64,000 nt of DNA, taken from assembly GCF_900102895.1 (NCBI RefSeq), contig NZ_FNGD01000007.1:62001-126000 (forward strand), written 5' to 3'. This DNA comes from Arthrobacter sp. ov407. Its GTDB lineage: Bacteria > Actinomycetota > Actinomycetes > Actinomycetales > Micrococcaceae. Both the position numbers and the translations under genes were made by a program. The notes beneath the pieces were generated by a model. That model saw nothing but the letters and a program-made list of their open reading frames with translations. It made no database searches and had not been told where the DNA came from. Positions 44,158 to 52,675 of this stretch are shown piece by piece (the stretch's first letter is position 1; every line of letters starts with the position of its first letter).

Positions 44158-44463
44158 GGTGGTCCGCCGACCTACTCAGACTCCTACGGCGACGAGACAT
44201 CAGTGGTGCGAATGCACAGCGGCAACGGGCCGCACGAGGATATGGACCGTAGAGCGATCGGCTGCTTCGATCAGGCGCTGGCCGACGTCGGACTCGCCGA
44301 CGACAACCGTCTCCGCAAGGTGCTGCACGACTACTTCGCTTGGGCGACCACCACCACGCTGTCCCGGTACTACCGCTCCGCAGATGATGTTCCAGACGGC
44401 CTGCCCATCCAGCGGTGGTCCTGGGACGGGCCCGTCAGAGGGATGGGTTCAGACGCCATCTGA
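44158..44463 (+). pseudogene. N-terminally truncated group II truncated hemoglobin
   Basis: From 44158 the frame reads GGPPTYSDSYGDET, VVRMHSGNGPHEDM, ACFDQALADVGL-like and VLHDYFAWATTTTLSRYY, ending WSWDGPVRG. This is the C-terminal half of a TrHb2-type globin; HDYFAWATTTT and the WSWDG end are characteristic. The N-terminal helices A-E, with the distal pocket, are absent and no start codon fits. A short ORF from GTG 44203 could still be translated. Most likely a broken gene. Confidence 0.65.
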
Positions 44464-44529
44464 TCGCACCGCACACCCAGGTGTCATGGCGTTGATGGAA
44501 CACGATCGGCGGGCTGTCATACTCTGACT

Positions 44530-45006
44530 ATGGCCGTCTACTTCGAATGCACAACGCGGACAAGCATGCCCAAGCCCGAGTTATTTGATCTTGCACGCAG
44601 TATCGACGCCCACAAAGACTCGATGACGCGGTCACGGGAGGATGCCGTCGCCGGCGTCAGGTCCGGCCTGATCTCATTGGGAGAACAGGTTACCTGGCGC
44701 GCCTGGCACTTCGGGGTCCCGATCCGGATGACGAGCCGGATCACCCAGATGGAGGCACCGGACTATTTCGTGGATGAGCAGGTCACGGGCCCGTTCCGGC
44801 GGTTCCGGCACGTTCACGAGTTCAGCGAAGATTCCCATGGAACCACCATGGTTGACCGGATCGAGTTCGCGGCCCCATTCGGCCCGGTCGGGCGAGTGGT
44901 CGAGAGACTGGTCCTGGCCCGCTATCTCCAGACGCTCATCGAAACACGCAATCGGCACCTGACCGCGGACGCTAACCCCGGACAACAAGCGTCCACGGCC
45001 GACTAG
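44530..45006 (+). CDS. SRPBCC family protein (cyclase/dehydrase-like)
   Basis: 158 residues. MAVYFECTTRTSMPKPELFD at the start, HFGVPIRMTSRITQMEAPDY in the middle and ATMVDRIEFAAPFGPVGRVV-like FAAPFGPVGRVVERL near 120 fit the polyketide cyclase / dehydrase branch of the SRPBCC fold. These bind hydrophobic ligands; some members sit beside nucleoside-sugar epimerase genes, not seen here. Start at ATG 44530. Confidence 0.8.
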   Translation: MAVYFECTTRTSMPKPELFDLARSIDAHKDSMTRSREDAVAGVRSGLISLGEQVTWRAWHFGVPIRMTSRITQMEAPDYFVDEQVTGPFRRFRHVHEFSEDSHGTTMVDRIEFAAPFGPVGRVVERLVLARYLQTLIETRNRHLTADANPGQQASTAD

Positions 45007-45017
45007 CTTGGGACCCC

Positions 45018-45326
45018 CTAACTGCCGGCGCCGTTGATCGGCTGCTGTTCGTTGGACCCCGGGCAGCTTGCCCTCGTGGCGTCCACGTGGCGCATTACCA
45101 GCGAGGCTGAAACTAGGGCCGCTGAAAAAGGCAGACAACCGACTCCCGCGAGTTGATAAATGGCCGAAAAGATGGGCAAAAGCACCTGACTCGCCCCTGA
45201 ATCCATGGCGATCAACTGCAGCTGGTTCGCGGAGATAATCGTGACAACTCCGATCATCCCCAATATCAAACCGGCCCGCAGCGTTCGCCTGTACATCGAC
45301 GGTATCTCCGAATTATCCACTTTCAT
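45018..45326 (-). CDS. Small membrane protein
   Basis: 102 residues with two to three hydrophobic segments: LRAGLILGMIGVVTIISANQ near residue 15, QVLLPIFSAIYQLAGVGCLP near 48 and SAALVSASLVMRH. I prefer the ATG at 45326 (MKVDNSEIPSMYRRTLRAG); an earlier ATG at 45383 adds an unlikely leader. Family not recognised. It has lower GC than the neighbours. Confidence 0.65.
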   Translation of the reverse strand: MKVDNSEIPSMYRRTLRAGLILGMIGVVTIISANQLQLIAMDSGASQVLLPIFSAIYQLAGVGCLPFSAALVSASLVMRHVDATRASCPGSNEQQPINGAGS

Positions 45327-45534
45327 CCCCCATTGAATGGCCGCTGGTGCCGCGGCGGTTATTCCACCTAAACACGAGGCCAAGAGTCATACAAGCGAAA
45401 ATGTCACCGGAAAATTCAAGGGGTCCGCGCCGATCGACTCAGCTACCACTTCGAAGAGATCCGGGTGGCAACCGCGGCGCGAACCCGTAAATACGGGGCA
45501 GGATGCGTATTCTGAAAAACTTCGGCGCACGAAA

Positions 45535-45568
45535 GCGGCGGCCGGTCCTGGGTGGGACCGGCCGCCGC
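45535..45568 (-). terminator. Hairpin terminator after the 50-residue protein gene
   Basis: GCGGCGGCCGGTCC (45535-45548) and GGACCGGCCGCCGC (45555-45568) form a perfect 14-bp stem with a TGGGTG loop. On the minus strand it lies 22 bp past the small hydrophobic protein's stop and is followed by TTTC. Confidence 0.8.
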
Positions 45569-45590
45569 CTAAGGAAGTTCAGGTTGAGCG

Positions 45591-45743
45591 TTAGGCCTTG
45601 GCCTTTCGCTTCATCCAGCCCCAAACAGCCGTAGCCACCAGCAGCACCAGGCCGATGATGGCCAACCAAAGCAGGCCCTTCACGGCGAAGCCAAGGATCG
45701 AAAGAACAAGCCAAATGATAAGTAGTGTGATTATTAGTCCCAT
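45591..45743 (-). CDS. 50-residue hydrophobic membrane protein
   Basis: ATG 45743 to TAA 45591 encodes a peptide with two near-continuous helices (TLLIIWLVLSILGFAVKGLL and WLAIIGLVLLVATAVWGW) and a basic C terminus MKRKAKA. This matches the pattern of the small 'hydrophobic proteins' of actinobacteria. A hairpin terminator directly follows, supporting a real transcript. It is too short for common ORF cut-offs. Function unknown, perhaps membrane stress. Confidence 0.75.
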   Translation of the reverse strand: MGLIITLLIIWLVLSILGFAVKGLLWLAIIGLVLLVATAVWGWMKRKAKA

Positions 45744-45949
45744 ACTGGAAGCTTATGCCACGCCAGTGGCCGTGGTGGCGCAGGCGTGGATCTAGCGGCG
45801 CGTCTTATACTCTCCGCCCACTCCCCCGCCGGAAAGGGCGAAAAATGGCCGCGGAGTCAAACCCAAATTGGCGCTTCCGCCATACCGTTCGCCGCACTAC
45901 GGACGCTGAAAGTCAGCCTAGGCGCATCTCACGAAGTTAGGCTGGACTT

Positions 45950-46438
45950 ATGGAGTACCAGATCCGCCAGGCCTCTGCCGACGATGCTGATGCCGTGGTT
46001 CGAATGCACACCCTGGCCCATGAGGAGTGCTATGGGCCGCTCTTGCCCTCAGGGTTCTTCGCTGCCCGTCGCGCCAGCATCCCCGCGCGGGTGGAAAGAC
46101 GCGGACCATATCTGGACAGTACTCAACCGCGAATCATCGCCTTGGACGCAAGCAACGAAATCGTGGGATTCGCCGACGCGGGTCCGGGGCGTGACGAGTA
46201 TCCTCCCCAGGAATTGGAGCTGTACTCCATCTACACGCTGAACCGCACCTATGGCACGGGGCTCGGCGCCGCCCTGCTGAAGGCCGCCATCGGAGCCTCA
46301 TCCGCCTACCTTTGGGTGATTGAGGCCAACCCCCGAGCTCGAGCTTTTTATGCCAAGCAAGGGTTTCATCCCGATGGGGAACGTAAACTGCTTCCACCTG
46401 ACTGGGACGGACTGCCCGAGATACGAATGGTCCGTTAG
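45950..46438 (+). CDS. GNAT family N-acetyltransferase
   Basis: 162 residues. IRQASADDADAVVRMHTLAH at the start, YSIYTLNRTYGTGLGAALLK (acetyl-CoA loop, near 95) and EANPRARAFYAKQGFHPDGE near 125 define the GNAT fold. ATG start; the peptide is full length. It is followed by an alpha/beta hydrolase gene after 140 bp. Substrate unknown. Confidence 0.88.
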   Translation: MEYQIRQASADDADAVVRMHTLAHEECYGPLLPSGFFAARRASIPARVERRGPYLDSTQPRIIALDASNEIVGFADAGPGRDEYPPQELELYSIYTLNRTYGTGLGAALLKAAIGASSAYLWVIEANPRARAFYAKQGFHPDGERKLLPPDWDGLPEIRMVR

Positions 46439-46578
46439 CGGTTGCCGGGGTGCCGTTTTCCTTGCGGACGGGGTGAAAATGGGGAGATGAGATCCGCGTT
46501 GAAACAAGATCGGGCCAACGGCGACCACTTGCTGGTACGGAACCGGGGTCCCGCCGTCGGCGTTGGGCTGGTGCTTCG

Positions 46579-47250
46579 GTGAGTACGTTCGTGCTGATAC
46601 CGGGAGCGGGCGGCGCAGCCTGGTACTGGAGCCGAGTCGTTCCTTTGCTTCAGGGGGCCGGCCACGACGCCATGGCGGTCGAGTTGCCCGGCGACGACGA
46701 AAATGCCGGGCTGCCCGAGTACGCGGGTCTGGTTCTCGAAGCTATCGGTGGGCGCCACGACGTCGTGCTCGTTGCGCAGTCGCTGGGTGGCTTCACCGCC
46801 CCGCTCGTTTGTGAACGGGCTACCGTCCGAGAGCTTGTCCTGGTGAATGCGATGATCCCGGTACCGGGCGAAACTCCCGGCGCATGGTGGGACAACACCG
46901 GCTGGGCCGCAGCGCAGCAAAGCGCGGCGAAGGCCCACGGGTACAGTAGCGAGTTCGACACCGACACCTACTTCCTGCACGACGTTCCATCGGAAGTAGC
47001 GGCGGAAGGGGAACCGCATCAGCGCCCTGAAGCAAACGCGGTCTTCGAGTCGGTATGCAACTTCACGGACTGGCCCAGGATCCCAACCCGCGTGATTACC
47101 GGAGGGGCAGACCGGTTCTTTCCACTGGATTTCCAGCGGCGGGTCGCCCGCGAACGCCTCGGTGTGGAGCCCGACGTCGTGCCCGGCGGCCATCTCCTCG
47201 CCCTAGCAAACCCCGATGGCGTGGCTGATTACCTGCTGCGCCGCCACTGA
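46579..47250 (+). CDS. Alpha/beta hydrolase
   Basis: 223 residues. The oxyanion region VLIPGAGGAAWYWSRV is near residue 5, the nucleophile elbow VLVAQSLGGFTAPL near 65 (Ser about 68), the acid in ITGGADRFFPLDF near 175 and the His in VVPGGHLLALANP near 200. It resembles EstC-like and 3-oxoadipate enol-lactonase-like hydrolases; specificity unclear. GTG start. Confidence 0.86.
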   Translation: MSTFVLIPGAGGAAWYWSRVVPLLQGAGHDAMAVELPGDDENAGLPEYAGLVLEAIGGRHDVVLVAQSLGGFTAPLVCERATVRELVLVNAMIPVPGETPGAWWDNTGWAAAQQSAAKAHGYSSEFDTDTYFLHDVPSEVAAEGEPHQRPEANAVFESVCNFTDWPRIPTRVITGGADRFFPLDFQRRVARERLGVEPDVVPGGHLLALANPDGVADYLLRRH

Positions 47251-47519
47251 CCGATCCGAGTCGCCCACAGCAGGGATCTTGCCCGTTCCCAGCACGTCCT
47301 CTTCGCTACCGAACCGATGGATCACAACCCTGGCTGGCGGCCATGGCCTCCGAAGAACTGGTGTACGTTGGCCCAATATTGGGGGTGACCGCCACCTTCC
47401 CCCTCCCGGACTCCCCTGCGCATCCGCTCAGCCTCTCCGATCTTGAACCGTCCGCGGCGGCGTCCCAAAAGTCATGACCACGGATCGACGAGCCCTCAGC
47501 GCGGGCGTCTCTGCGAATC
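47251..47519. other. Intergenic region with a weak 44-codon ORF
   Basis: No convincing gene. An ORF at 47343-47477 on the plus strand (MASEELVYVGPILGVTATFP start) has a protein-like composition but no ribosome site and no recognised family. Confidence 0.3.
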
Positions 47520-47882
47520 CTAGGCGCCGGCGCCGGCATCAATCCTGACGTTCGCGGCGGCCGCAAAGATCTGCAGCTCCCGAAGGATCTCCAGCTGTTG
47601 ACTGTTGATTGCCATGAGCAGGTCGATCTCCTCCTTGGACTTCAGGTTGGTGTCGTGATCGTGCTGGGCCATCGCTGCGGCAATCGCGTCCTGCCGCTTG
47701 GCCGCGATCAGAAGAATCGCCCCCTGCAGCCCCGCCAGCATCGAGAGGAAGAGATTCAACAGAATATACGGATACGGATCCCAGGCATTGTTCGCCAGTG
47801 CCCAGCTGTTGATTATCGCCCACACAATCATGAAGCCGATGAAACCGCCGACGAACGGCCAGCTGCCCATCCCATTCCGCAT
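47520..47882 (-). CDS. DUF1003 membrane protein
   Basis: 120 residues. WPFVGGFIGFMIVWAIINSW forms the first helix (residues 8-27), and DPYPYILLNLFLSMLAGLQG (about 35-54) is the DUF1003 signature. The tail is charged. At 120 residues it is at the short end for DUF1003 proteins, whose soluble N terminus may be missing; the frame is closed by a TAA 11 codons upstream. Function unknown. Confidence 0.82.
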   Translation of the reverse strand: MRNGMGSWPFVGGFIGFMIVWAIINSWALANNAWDPYPYILLNLFLSMLAGLQGAILLIAAKRQDAIAAAMAQHDHDTNLKSKEEIDLLMAINSQQLEILRELQIFAAAANVRIDAGAGA

Positions 47883-48237
47883 GACGTCGGCAGCCCGTTG
47901 GCCCGCCGTTTAGGATTCCTTGTGGGTTTCGTGCCAGGTCTTTCTCTTATCAATCATGCCCAACCGTAACGCTGGGACTCCGATGGGTCCCCATTGTCGC
48001 CCGCGATGCTGCGGCACGCCCAGCATCGTAGGTCGGGCCCGGACGTCCCCCCACTGGGATGGCCTGCAATTGGGCGGGTGCTATGCATGATTCGTATCCA
48101 GCGGCCAGATCCGTCATCGCTCAGTCGTGAATCGGGCCGAATTGGATGCCGGTCACAATTTCTCAGCGGTAAACAGTCAGGCGGATTATTTTTTGCAACG
48201 CGGTTACACTTTCGGAGTTGCCGGACATTAACGGGGT
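47883..48237. other. Intergenic region upstream of the ECF sigma gene
   Basis: No gene seen on either strand. The last 60 bases before 48238 are AT-rich (a TTATTTTTTG run near 48185) and should contain the sigma-factor promoter, but I could not assign -35/-10 boxes. A self-recognised ECF promoter motif (AAC...CGTC) is not obvious. Confidence 0.4.
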
Positions 48238-48765
48238 ATGAGCTTGCAAACAGTCCGGAAGGAACGTGGGGAATTGGAGCGTGAGAGGCGGTTTTTGGCC
48301 GCGCATGCGGCCGGCCATGACCGTATTTATCGCTATTTCCGCCGTCGCACAGATAACGCCGCAACCGCTGAAGATCTGTGTGCCGAGGTTTTCAGGATTG
48401 CCTGGGAAAAGTCCGGAGAAGAGTGCGCTCTTTCGGTCATGATTCTTTTCGGGATAGCGAAGAATGTGCTCCGAAATCATGGCCGGTCCGCTGTCCGGTC
48501 CGCGAGCCTCTTCGGTGCGCTGCACCGCGAACGTTCAGAGGGGCGCCACCCGGCTGAGTCCCCGGTCCAAGAGGCGCTGAGTCAGCTCCGCCCCGACGAT
48601 CGCGAAGTGTTGCTCCTGACGTATTGGGATGGCTTCAGTTCCGCGGAAGTTTCCGATCTGCTCAATACCAGCGCCACGGCCGTAAGGATGCGTCTGCATC
48701 GGGCCCGCAAACAACTGAGTCAACTATTAGAGACGCAAACCGCATCAGAGGGAGCAGAAAGATGA
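48238..48765 (+). CDS. ECF-type RNA polymerase sigma factor
   Basis: 175 residues. Region 2 reads YRYFRRRTDNAATAEDLCAE followed by VFRIAWEKSG; region 4 reads LSQLRPDDREVLLLTYWDGF and SAEVSDLLNTSATAVRMRLH, then RARKQL. This is a compact ECF sigma that would direct RNA polymerase to stress promoters. The stop overlaps the start of the next gene (ATGA), the normal setting for a co-transcribed partner, but that partner is only a stub here. Confidence 0.9.
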   Translation: MSLQTVRKERGELERERRFLAAHAAGHDRIYRYFRRRTDNAATAEDLCAEVFRIAWEKSGEECALSVMILFGIAKNVLRNHGRSAVRSASLFGALHRERSEGRHPAESPVQEALSQLRPDDREVLLLTYWDGFSSAEVSDLLNTSATAVRMRLHRARKQLSQLLETQTASEGAER

Positions 48766-48870
48766 GCCGAACCAGCATGCCAGAAGACATCAGCAACCAG
48801 CTTGCTTCCGCCGATCCGGGATCATCGGTCACCGAAACCGAGCTGGCCCGGAGCCGGGCGAGGTCCCTGG
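48762..48870 (+). pseudogene. N-terminal stub of the ECF sigma factor's partner gene
   Basis: ATG 48762 overlaps the sigma stop. About 36 residues look genuine (MSRTSMPEDISNQLASADPG then VTETELARSRARSL). After that the frame runs into the GNAT gene region and becomes Arg/Trp-rich, unlike a protein. The stub matches the N terminus of membrane-anchored proteins that follow ECF genes in Arthrobacter and may act as anti-sigma or regulatory partners. The helix and C-terminal domain are gone. Confidence 0.55.
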
Positions 48871-48871
48871 C

Positions 48872-49360
48872 ATGGGCGACATGGCGGAGAACATCAAGAT
48901 CCGGGTATGCCTGGCCAGCGATTTGCGCAGACTACAGACTCATGAGCCTCCGAACGCCAATATTGCTCTGGTCTTCCTCAACCGGCAAGATGCCGGCGAC
49001 ATCATCTATGCCACCGCTTGGATCGGAGACGAACCGAGAGGCGGTGCCGTCTTGGATTTCCAGACAGATCCAGACCCGGAGCTGAAACATCTCTTCGTCT
49101 ACCCGGCCTATCGCGGGCAGGGCGTCGGACGAGCCCTGTGCGAGTGGATCGAAGGTCAAGCCCGGCAAGCCGGGCATCGCGCGATTCGACTGGGGGTCGA
49201 CCCCGACAACCGTGCAGCGGTCGGCCTCTATGAGAGCCTTGGCTACATCCCCAATGGCGACGTCGAAACTACCAACTACAACTACATCGGCGCCCACGGC
49301 GAAACGCAATACGCCACGGAAACCACATCCATCTACCGCAAGTGCCTCACCCAGAGCTGA
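48872..49360 (+). CDS. GNAT family N-acetyltransferase
   Basis: 162 residues. IRVCLASDLRRLQTHEPPNA at the start, LKHLFVYPAYRGQGVGRALC (acetyl-CoA loop, near 75) and AAVGLYESLGYIPNGDVETT near 110. Start could be ATG 48872 or 48881 (MAENIK); the second lacks any upstream ribosome site difference. The gene begins exactly where the sigma-partner stub ends, so it was probably inserted or joined there. Confidence 0.85.
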   Translation: MGDMAENIKIRVCLASDLRRLQTHEPPNANIALVFLNRQDAGDIIYATAWIGDEPRGGAVLDFQTDPDPELKHLFVYPAYRGQGVGRALCEWIEGQARQAGHRAIRLGVDPDNRAAVGLYESLGYIPNGDVETTNYNYIGAHGETQYATETTSIYRKCLTQS

Positions 49361-49462
49361 ATGCTGCCCGGACGGTTCGGGGTGGCGGTTGGTGCGATGT
49401 GCGAATCCCTGGAATGAGCAGCATCGCCGTCGTTCGATTCTTCGAAAGTGCGGGCCCTCCGC

Positions 49463-50028
49463 CTATCTATTGATCTCGTAGCGCAGAATTGCCACGCCGT
49501 TTTCGAACGAGGTGGCCTCGAGCAGCAACAGGTCCTGCCAATCCTCGAAAATGCGCGTTCCCTTGCCGCGTGAAACCGGGCAAACCAGCATCCGGACTTC
49601 GTCGACCACGCCGGCGTCCAGCAGGGAGTGCATGAGTTTCAAGCTCCCCCACAGCCAGATGTCCTTGCCGCCCTGCTCCTTGAGCTCCCGGATGATGGCG
49701 ACCGGGTCGCGCGTCACGGTGGCGGCGGGAAAGTCGCCCCAAGGTCCGTCATCCAGCTTCGACGACGCGACGAACTTGGTGAGGCTGTTGAGCTTCTCGC
49801 CGTACTCGCCCTGTTCGTCGGCGTGCGGCCAGTAGTCCTTGGCCTGGGCGTAGGTATTCGCGCCGAGAATCATCGTGTCGACCGAGTCGATGAACCCCAT
49901 CACGCTTGCCTTGAACGCACTGGTGTCCGTCTCGGAAAAGGGCCCCCTGACACGAAGCTGAGCCCGCTGTCCTCCTCCGCGGCAATGTTGTCGACGGTAA
50001 CCCACTGCTGGACTATGAGTTTTCGCAT
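49463..50028 (-). pseudogene. DHFR-like (RibD C-terminal) reductase, frameshifted
   Basis: The N terminus is in one frame from ATG 50028 (MRKLIVQQWVTVDNIAAEED, SGLSFVSG). The rest is in another frame from about 49945: FSETDTSAFKASVMGFIDSV, TMILGANTYAQAKDYWPHAD, GGKDIWLWGSLKLMHSLLDA and VCPVSRGKGTRIF. The switch falls at a run of five G (minus strand) near 49940-49950; one base less would give SFVSG-PFSETD. So either a true frameshift or a homopolymer sequencing error. These proteins are NADPH-dependent reductases of unknown substrate. Confidence 0.8.
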
Positions 50029-50179
50029 GGCGCCAATGGTAGCCCGCTGGCGCGCGGTCAACGACCCCCATCTCGTAGCGCTGGCCCGGGCCGGCGCGGT
50101 GTTCGTCAACGGCAAGAATCCCCGATCCCCTAGACTCCTGGACACTACCCATGGCGAGAAAGGTACCTCTGAGTGGTTG

Positions 50180-50200
50180 TATATTCTGATTAATTGAATA
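50180..50200. promoter_or_regulatory. Candidate PadR operator
   Basis: ATATTC-TGATTAATT-GAATAT has perfect 6-bp arms and a 9-base spacer, 10 bp before the padR GTG start. It is AT-rich in GC-rich DNA, consistent with an autoregulatory site or overlapping promoter. Confidence 0.55.
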
Positions 50201-50210
50201 TGCTGTTCCC

Positions 50211-50549
50211 GTGAGCAAACATGAGATGCGTGAACCGACGTTCCTGGTCCTTTCGGTTCTGGCCCGGGGCCCGAAACATGGTTACGCCCTGATCGCGGAG
50301 ACGGAGGCCCTGTCCGAAGGACGGGTGAAGTTGAAGGCCGGCACCTTGTACGCCGTGCTTGACCGGCTCCGGGACGAAGGCCTCGTGGCCAGTGCGGGAG
50401 AGCAGATCGTTGACGGGCGGCTGCGCCGGTATTTCGAGTTGACGGATCCTGGCGCGCAGCGTTTGCAGGAGGAGGCGGCGCGCCTGGAGGCCAACGCCCG
50501 CCGGGCCATGGTCAATCTTCAGGTCCGCGCGTCCGGGGCTCCTGCATGA
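50211..50549 (+). CDS. PadR family transcriptional regulator
   Basis: 112 residues. REPTFLVLSVLARGPKHGYA, then VKLKAGTLYAVLDRLRDEGL and RRYFELTDPGAQRL form the PadR winged helix. GTG start at 50211; ATG 50223 is also possible. The stop overlaps the start of a membrane protein gene (ATGA-like), the usual PadR/target layout. Effector unknown. Confidence 0.9.
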   Translation: MSKHEMREPTFLVLSVLARGPKHGYALIAETEALSEGRVKLKAGTLYAVLDRLRDEGLVASAGEQIVDGRLRRYFELTDPGAQRLQEEAARLEANARRAMVNLQVRASGAPA

Positions 50550-51547
50550 ACGCCGCAGGGTCGGCACTCGAGAAAACCTACCGGCGGGCGCAGGCGGCTT
50601 ACCCGAAGGGGTGGCGTGCAGAGCACGGCGAAGCCCTGGTGGGAACCCTCTTGGACATCGCCGACGCTGAACACCGGCAGAAGGCAAGCTTTGGGGAGCT
50701 TGTAAACATCATCAGCAATGGGCTGGGCGTCCGGGCATTGGCACTCACGGGTCGCATCGCACCGGCGGCGCGGGACCGGATCGCGGTTGCTGCGACTGTC
50801 GTCGGGAGCTCCTTCGCCACGCTGATGCTCTTTCTCGGTGAGGTGGGCCCGTGGATCCGGCCGGGCAGCCTGATCTGGCGCCCGACGGGTGCCGGCGTGT
50901 CCGAGAGGCTGGTCGAATTCGGGCCGTTCGTGACCTTAACGTCGTTGGTCTACCTCGCCTGGATCGCCGTTTTCCTCGCGACCGCGGCCCGGCGACCTCG
51001 CCTGCGCCGCGGGCTCCTGTGGGCCGTCATCGCGGTGTCGGCCCTGGCACCCCTCTATAGCTGGCTTTGGGGCGTGATGTCCGCGCCCGTTCTTGTCTCC
51101 GCAGTCGCCGCTGCCTGCGCACTACTGGCGCTGGCCGGAAACCCGAATCGCACGGGGCATCGGTTCCGGTTCGTTCTCTTTGGCGCCCCGGCGACGGCGG
51201 CGGCTGTGTTGTGCATGATGGTGCAGCAGATTCCGGGCCGGGCACTGTTTTTCTACAACGCCCGCAGCGTTTACCCTATTGACTCCCAGACGATCAGCTG
51301 GGGTCTCGGGCTCGGGTTGTTTTTAGTCTCTGCCACACTGGCGGTCCGGCCGCACCGCAGGCACTGGCCCGTCATGGCCGCCGTCGCTGCCTCTCCGATC
51401 GTGGCGAAACTGCTCCTGCCCGTCACGATTACCGGCGACGTCTACACGTCCGCAGCGGTGCTGATGGTCCTACTCTCACCGGTCGCCGGCGTCCTCACCT
51501 GGAGATGGCACCGCAAAAGCCTCCTGACCGGGGCGCAGCCCGCCTGA
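50546..51547 (+). CDS. PadR-linked multipass membrane protein
   Basis: 333 residues with about eight membrane helices, starting with a soluble N terminus YRRAQAAYPKGWRAEHGEAL (a helical head often seen in PadR-associated membrane proteins). Helices include LVYLAWIAVFLATAAR, PVLVSAVAAACALLALAG and ASPIVAKLLLPVTI. It is translationally coupled to padR. Function unknown; possibly a stress-responsive membrane protein controlled by PadR. Confidence 0.78.
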   Translation: MNAAGSALEKTYRRAQAAYPKGWRAEHGEALVGTLLDIADAEHRQKASFGELVNIISNGLGVRALALTGRIAPAARDRIAVAATVVGSSFATLMLFLGEVGPWIRPGSLIWRPTGAGVSERLVEFGPFVTLTSLVYLAWIAVFLATAARRPRLRRGLLWAVIAVSALAPLYSWLWGVMSAPVLVSAVAAACALLALAGNPNRTGHRFRFVLFGAPATAAAVLCMMVQQIPGRALFFYNARSVYPIDSQTISWGLGLGLFLVSATLAVRPHRRHWPVMAAVAASPIVAKLLLPVTITGDVYTSAAVLMVLLSPVAGVLTWRWHRKSLLTGAQPA

Positions 51548-51646
51548 CACGATCCAACACCGGCATCGACGGCACATCCAAAGCAACAATCCGTCGACAC
51601 GCGTCGACAACATCAATCCAGCACCAACGGATATTTGGGGGAAACC

Positions 51647-52597
51647 ATGAAATACAAGTCCCGTGCCACAACCTCGGCCGGCACCAAGACCGGCATCATT
51701 CTCAGCTGCGCCATTGCCCTGACCTTGACCGGTTGCGGAGGCATGGCGCTGGCCTCTTCCCAGGGGGTGCCCGGCGCCAACGGACGGGACAGCTCCGCGG
51801 CCGGAGGAGAACCTCTCGCCGGATACATGGCCGAGGAGTTGGACCGGATCCAGTTGGCCCAGGACACCCTCAGGCTCACGTGCATTGCCGACAACGGGTT
51901 CCCGGAGCTGCGCAGATTCATTCCCAAGGACCGGGTAACGAGCCGGACCCGGGAGCAAATCACCTACAACCCAGATGACATCTTCTTCGAATCCGAAGCC
52001 GACGCCCGGAACCGGGGGTTTGGCCGCTCAATCCCCGCCCGGCCGGACAAAGTCATCCCGCATGAAAAGACTTATGAGGGCGTCTCCGAGACGTGCGCCA
52101 AGCTCGCCTGGGAGCAGCTGGACAAGGATGCTTTTCAGACATTCCTTGAGTACCAGCAAATCGGGTACGGCATGCACTCTTCCAGCGCGGCCGTCGCGGT
52201 TCCGGCCGCCGAAAAGGTCGGACCGGCCCTCCTGAAATGTCTCCAGGACAGGGGCGCCCCGGTCACAGCGGGAAACGAGTTCTTCGGCATGAGTCTCAAT
52301 GTCAAGCGCGGGTCCCTCGAACGGCCGGAAGAAGGAGGACCCTCCCCTAAGAAAACCTCGGGCATTGAAATCATCCCTGGCATCCCGGAAAACCGCTACA
52401 TACCCACCCCGGAAGAATCGGACCTGGCAGCCTCGGTCTACAGTTGCTCCCGCAGCGCCGGCGTCCGCGACGAGCACAAGAGGATCATGACGGCCCCTGA
52501 ACGCGACGCGTACGCCGCCAACAAGGACAAACTCAACGAACTGGAACCCGATGTGCGGCGCCTGTCCGACACCGCCACCACACTCCTCAAGCAGTAG
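51647..52597 (+). CDS. Secreted lipoprotein of unknown function
   Basis: 316 residues. Signal peptide (KTGIILSCAIALTLTGCGG) with lipobox LTGC at about residue 30. The mature part is charged and mostly helical, with Cys residues in LRLTCIADNGF, SETCAKLAW and VYSCSRSAG that may pair. TGGGGGAAACC ribosome site. The small secreted gene downstream has the same ribosome-site type (CGGGGGAACC), so both may be one operon. Confidence 0.72.
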   Translation: MKYKSRATTSAGTKTGIILSCAIALTLTGCGGMALASSQGVPGANGRDSSAAGGEPLAGYMAEELDRIQLAQDTLRLTCIADNGFPELRRFIPKDRVTSRTREQITYNPDDIFFESEADARNRGFGRSIPARPDKVIPHEKTYEGVSETCAKLAWEQLDKDAFQTFLEYQQIGYGMHSSSAAVAVPAAEKVGPALLKCLQDRGAPVTAGNEFFGMSLNVKRGSLERPEEGGPSPKKTSGIEIIPGIPENRYIPTPEESDLAASVYSCSRSAGVRDEHKRIMTAPERDAYAANKDKLNELEPDVRRLSDTATTLLKQ

Positions 52598-52675
52598 CAC
52601 CGCAACGTGACTTACCCGCCGCGAGGCGAATCCATCCACCGACAAGCCACACAAACGTCGAACCACGGGGGAACC

